NCBI GenBank assembly: GCA_050249455.1
Contig: JBFWQM010000011.1
Span: 1-44,963 of the forward strand
Source of the DNA: JBFWQM01 sp050249455
GTDB taxonomy: Bacteria; Pseudomonadota; Alphaproteobacteria; MPNO01; VGEU01
DNA length: 44,963 nucleotides
Direction of reading: 5' to 3'
Both the position numbers and the translations under genes were made by a program. Below are positions 43,126-44,963 of this stretch, one piece after another. A model generated the notes under the pieces. That model was not told the origin of the DNA and did no database searches. It saw only the letters and a program-made list of their open reading frames with translations. The stretch's first letter is position 1, and every line of letters starts with the position of its first letter.

Positions 43126-44805
43126 ATGGCAACGGTAAAGACCGACATCGAGATCGCCCACGAGGCGAAGCTGCGACCGATCGCGGAGGTCGGCGCCAAG
43201 CTCGGCATCCCGGCCGACGCGCTCTACAACTACGGCCCGCACAAGGCCAAGATCGCGATGCCCTATATCGAGTCGACCCGCAGCCGCCCGCGCGGCAAGC
43301 TGGTCCTCGTCACCGGCATCTCCCCGACCCCGGCGGGCGAGGGCAAGACCACCACCACCGTCGGCCTCGGCGACGGCCTCAACCGCATCGGCAAGAAGGC
43401 CATCATCTGCCTGCGCGAGCCGAGTCTGGGGCCGTCGTTCGGCGCCAAGGGCGGCGCGGCCGGCGGCGGCTACGCCCAGGTGGTGCCGATGGAGGACATC
43501 AACCTCCACTTCACCGGCGACTTCCACGCCATCACGTCGGCCAACAACCTGCTGGCCGCGATGCTCGACAACCACATCTACTGGGGCAACGCGCTCGGCA
43601 TCGACGCGCGGCGCATCTCGTGGCGGCGGGTGGTCGACCTCAACGACCGGGCGCTGCGCTCGATCACCTCCTCGCTCGGCGGCGTCGCCAACGGCTTCCC
43701 GCGCGAGGACGGCTTCGACATCACCGTGGCGTCGGAGGTGATGGCGGTGTTCTGCCTCGCCACCGACATGAAGGACCTGGAGAAGCGGCTCGGCAACATC
43801 ATCGTCGCCGAGACGAGAAAGCGCGAGCCGGTGCGCGCGGCCGACCTGCAGGCCGCCGGCGCGATGACCGTGCTGCTGAAGGAGGCGCTGGCGCCCAACC
43901 TGGTGCAGACCATCGAGAACAACCCCGCCTTCATCCACGGCGGGCCGTTCGCCAACATCGCGCACGGCTGCAACTCGGTGCTCGCCACCACCACCGCGCT
44001 GCACCTCGCCGACTATGTGGTGACGGAGGCCGGCTTCGGCGCCGACCTGGGCGCCGAAAAGTTCTTCGACATCAAGTGCCGCAAGGCCGGCCTGACGCCG
44101 GACGCCGCGGTCCTGGTCGCCACCATCCGCGCCATCAAGATGCACGGCGGCGTGCCGCGCGCCGAGCTCGGGACCGAGAACACGGCCGCGCTGGAAAAGG
44201 GCTTCGCCAACGTCGCCCGCCACGTCTCCAACCTGCGCAGCTTCGGCGTGCCGGTGGTGGTCGGCATCAACCGCTTCAACTCCGACACCGAGGCGGAGAT
44301 CGCGACCCTGAAGAAGTGCTGCGAGGGCATCGGCGTCGAGGTCGTGCTGTGCACCCACTGGGCCGACGGCAGCGCCGGCACCGAGGCGCTGGCCAAGGCC
44401 GTCGTCGCGCAGGTGGACAAGGGCACGGCGAAGTTCAGGCACCTCTACCCCGACGACATGGGCCTCCTGGACAAGGTGCGGACCATCGCGCAGAAGATCT
44501 ACGGCGCGGCGGACGTGGCCGCCGACAAGCGCGTCACCGACCGGCTGGCCGAGTTCGAGAAGGCGGGCTTCCGCCACTTCCCGGTGTGCATCGCCAAGAC
44601 GCAGTACAGCTTCTCCACCGACCCGACCGCGCTCGGCGCGCCGTCCGGCCACATCGTGCCGATCCGCGAGGTGCGGCTGTCGGCCGGCGCCGAGTTCGTG
44701 GTCGCGATCTGCGGCGACATCATGACCATGCCGGGCCTGCCCAGCAAACCCGCTGCCCACGAGATCCGCCTCAACGACAAGGGCGACATCGAGGGGCTGT
44801 TCTAG
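43126..44805 (+). CDS. fhs: Formate-tetrahydrofolate ligase
   Basis: A 559-residue protein, the usual Fhs length. ATG 43126 follows GGGGAG by 8 bases. It makes 10-formyl-THF from formate, THF and ATP. The P-loop is SPTPAGEGKTTTTVGLGDGL (~66-85). REPSLGPSFGAKGGAAGGGY, NLHFTGDFHAITSANNLLAA and FANIAHGCNSVLATTTALHL are family signatures. It supplies one-carbon units for purines and formyl-Met, and complements ThyX and SerB in this window. The gene is complete, and repeat copy 3 begins 20 bases after its stop. Confidence 0.98.
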   Translation: MATVKTDIEIAHEAKLRPIAEVGAKLGIPADALYNYGPHKAKIAMPYIESTRSRPRGKLVLVTGISPTPAGEGKTTTTVGLGDGLNRIGKKAIICLREPSLGPSFGAKGGAAGGGYAQVVPMEDINLHFTGDFHAITSANNLLAAMLDNHIYWGNALGIDARRISWRRVVDLNDRALRSITSSLGGVANGFPREDGFDITVASEVMAVFCLATDMKDLEKRLGNIIVAETRKREPVRAADLQAAGAMTVLLKEALAPNLVQTIENNPAFIHGGPFANIAHGCNSVLATTTALHLADYVVTEAGFGADLGAEKFFDIKCRKAGLTPDAAVLVATIRAIKMHGGVPRAELGTENTAALEKGFANVARHVSNLRSFGVPVVVGINRFNSDTEAEIATLKKCCEGIGVEVVLCTHWADGSAGTEALAKAVVAQVDKGTAKFRHLYPDDMGLLDKVRTIAQKIYGAADVAADKRVTDRLAEFEKAGFRHFPVCIAKTQYSFSTDPTALGAPSGHIVPIREVRLSAGAEFVVAICGDIMTMPGLPSKPAAHEIRLNDKGDIEGLF

Positions 44806-44825
44806 GCGGGGGTGGCCGCGCCGGC

Positions 44826-44946
44826 GGCCGCCCACCTCACCCGCTCGCGTGCGCTCGCACCCTCTCCACCCAAACTGGGTGGAGAGGGTTGTTCATAGCT
44901 CCCTCTCCTCCCACTGGGGGAGGTGAGGGTCGGGGTGAGGTGGGAG
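44826..44946. repeat. Intergenic inverted-repeat element, copy 3
   Basis: It begins GGCCGCCCACCTCACCC, identical to the first 17 bases of copy 1, and ends with GGGGTGAGGTGGGAGC. Inside, CCCTCTCCACCC pairs with GGGTGGAGAGGG (44869-44888 region), and CTCCCTCTCCTCCCAC lies opposite GGGGGAGGTGAGGGT. It lies directly after fhs and reaches almost to the window end. Confidence 0.8.
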
Positions 44947-44963
44947 CACGAGATTCATGAGCC

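Overview
This 45 kb window has very high G+C and dense genes. It looks like part of an alphaproteobacterial chromosome, plausibly from a draft or metagenome assembly because a run of 100 Ns sits at 38680-38779. Alphaproteobacterial signs include a circularly permuted two-piece tmRNA with an ANDN-type tag, an alpha-type SspB adaptor beside it, hflK-hflC-DUF2065-degP order, and a class I fumarase. Tails resembling PEP-CTERM/VPLPA-CTERM sorting signals and FDxxxYLxxNPDV repeats suggest an environmental lineage, perhaps near Rhodospirillales (inference only). Most of the window is housekeeping DNA.

Layout. 1-285: 3' end of a VOC-family gene. 364-2754 (minus): a four-gene cluster of small exported proteins: DUF2946, a secreted protein with a PEP-CTERM-like tail, an HbpS/GlcG-like protein and a YcnI-like DUF1775 protein. 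Two of them are predicted to start with histidine after signal cleavage, which suggests copper handling. 3090-4271 (minus): a YhhS/YfcJ-type MFS exporter. 4615-6165 (plus): a PQQ-type sugar dehydrogenase behind a strong sigma-54 promoter match. 6162-13440 (minus): a surface-protein locus with a GT4-TPR-GT9-like fusion, a 1157-residue DUF4347/RTX protein and a GT1-like glycosyltransferase. 13588-13663 (minus): tRNA-Lys(CUU). 13853-19438 (minus): mreB-mreC-mreD-mrdA-rodA for cell elongation. 19529-25022 (minus): leuA, ilvC, ilvN and ilvB for branched-chain amino acids, with a long structured leader before leuA. 25168-27683: miaA (minus) diverging from serB and a beta-carbonic anhydrase (plus). 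27822-31636 (minus): hflK-hflC-DUF2065-degP for membrane and periplasmic quality control. 31817-33833 (plus): an Mrp-type Fe-S carrier and an MBL hydrolase. 33818-36092 (minus): a CBS protein, an L,D-transpeptidase and thyX. 36209-38675 (plus): ssrA (tmRNA), sspB and class I fumarase. After the gap come a Mug-type glycosylase fragment and a PanE-like reductase. 40265-42631 (minus): a two-subunit Rieske oxygenase with an upstream RidA gene. 42718-44805 (plus): a TfoX-like protein and formate-tetrahydrofolate ligase.

The least ordinary parts are the histidine-brace-like cluster (364-2754), the sigma-54 dehydrogenase with a sorting-like tail, the glycosyltransferase/RTX locus, the leuA leader, the ssrA-sspB neighbourhood, and an intergenic inverted-repeat family found three times at the 3' ends of genes. 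No CRISPR array, insertion sequence, integrase or phage gene was seen.
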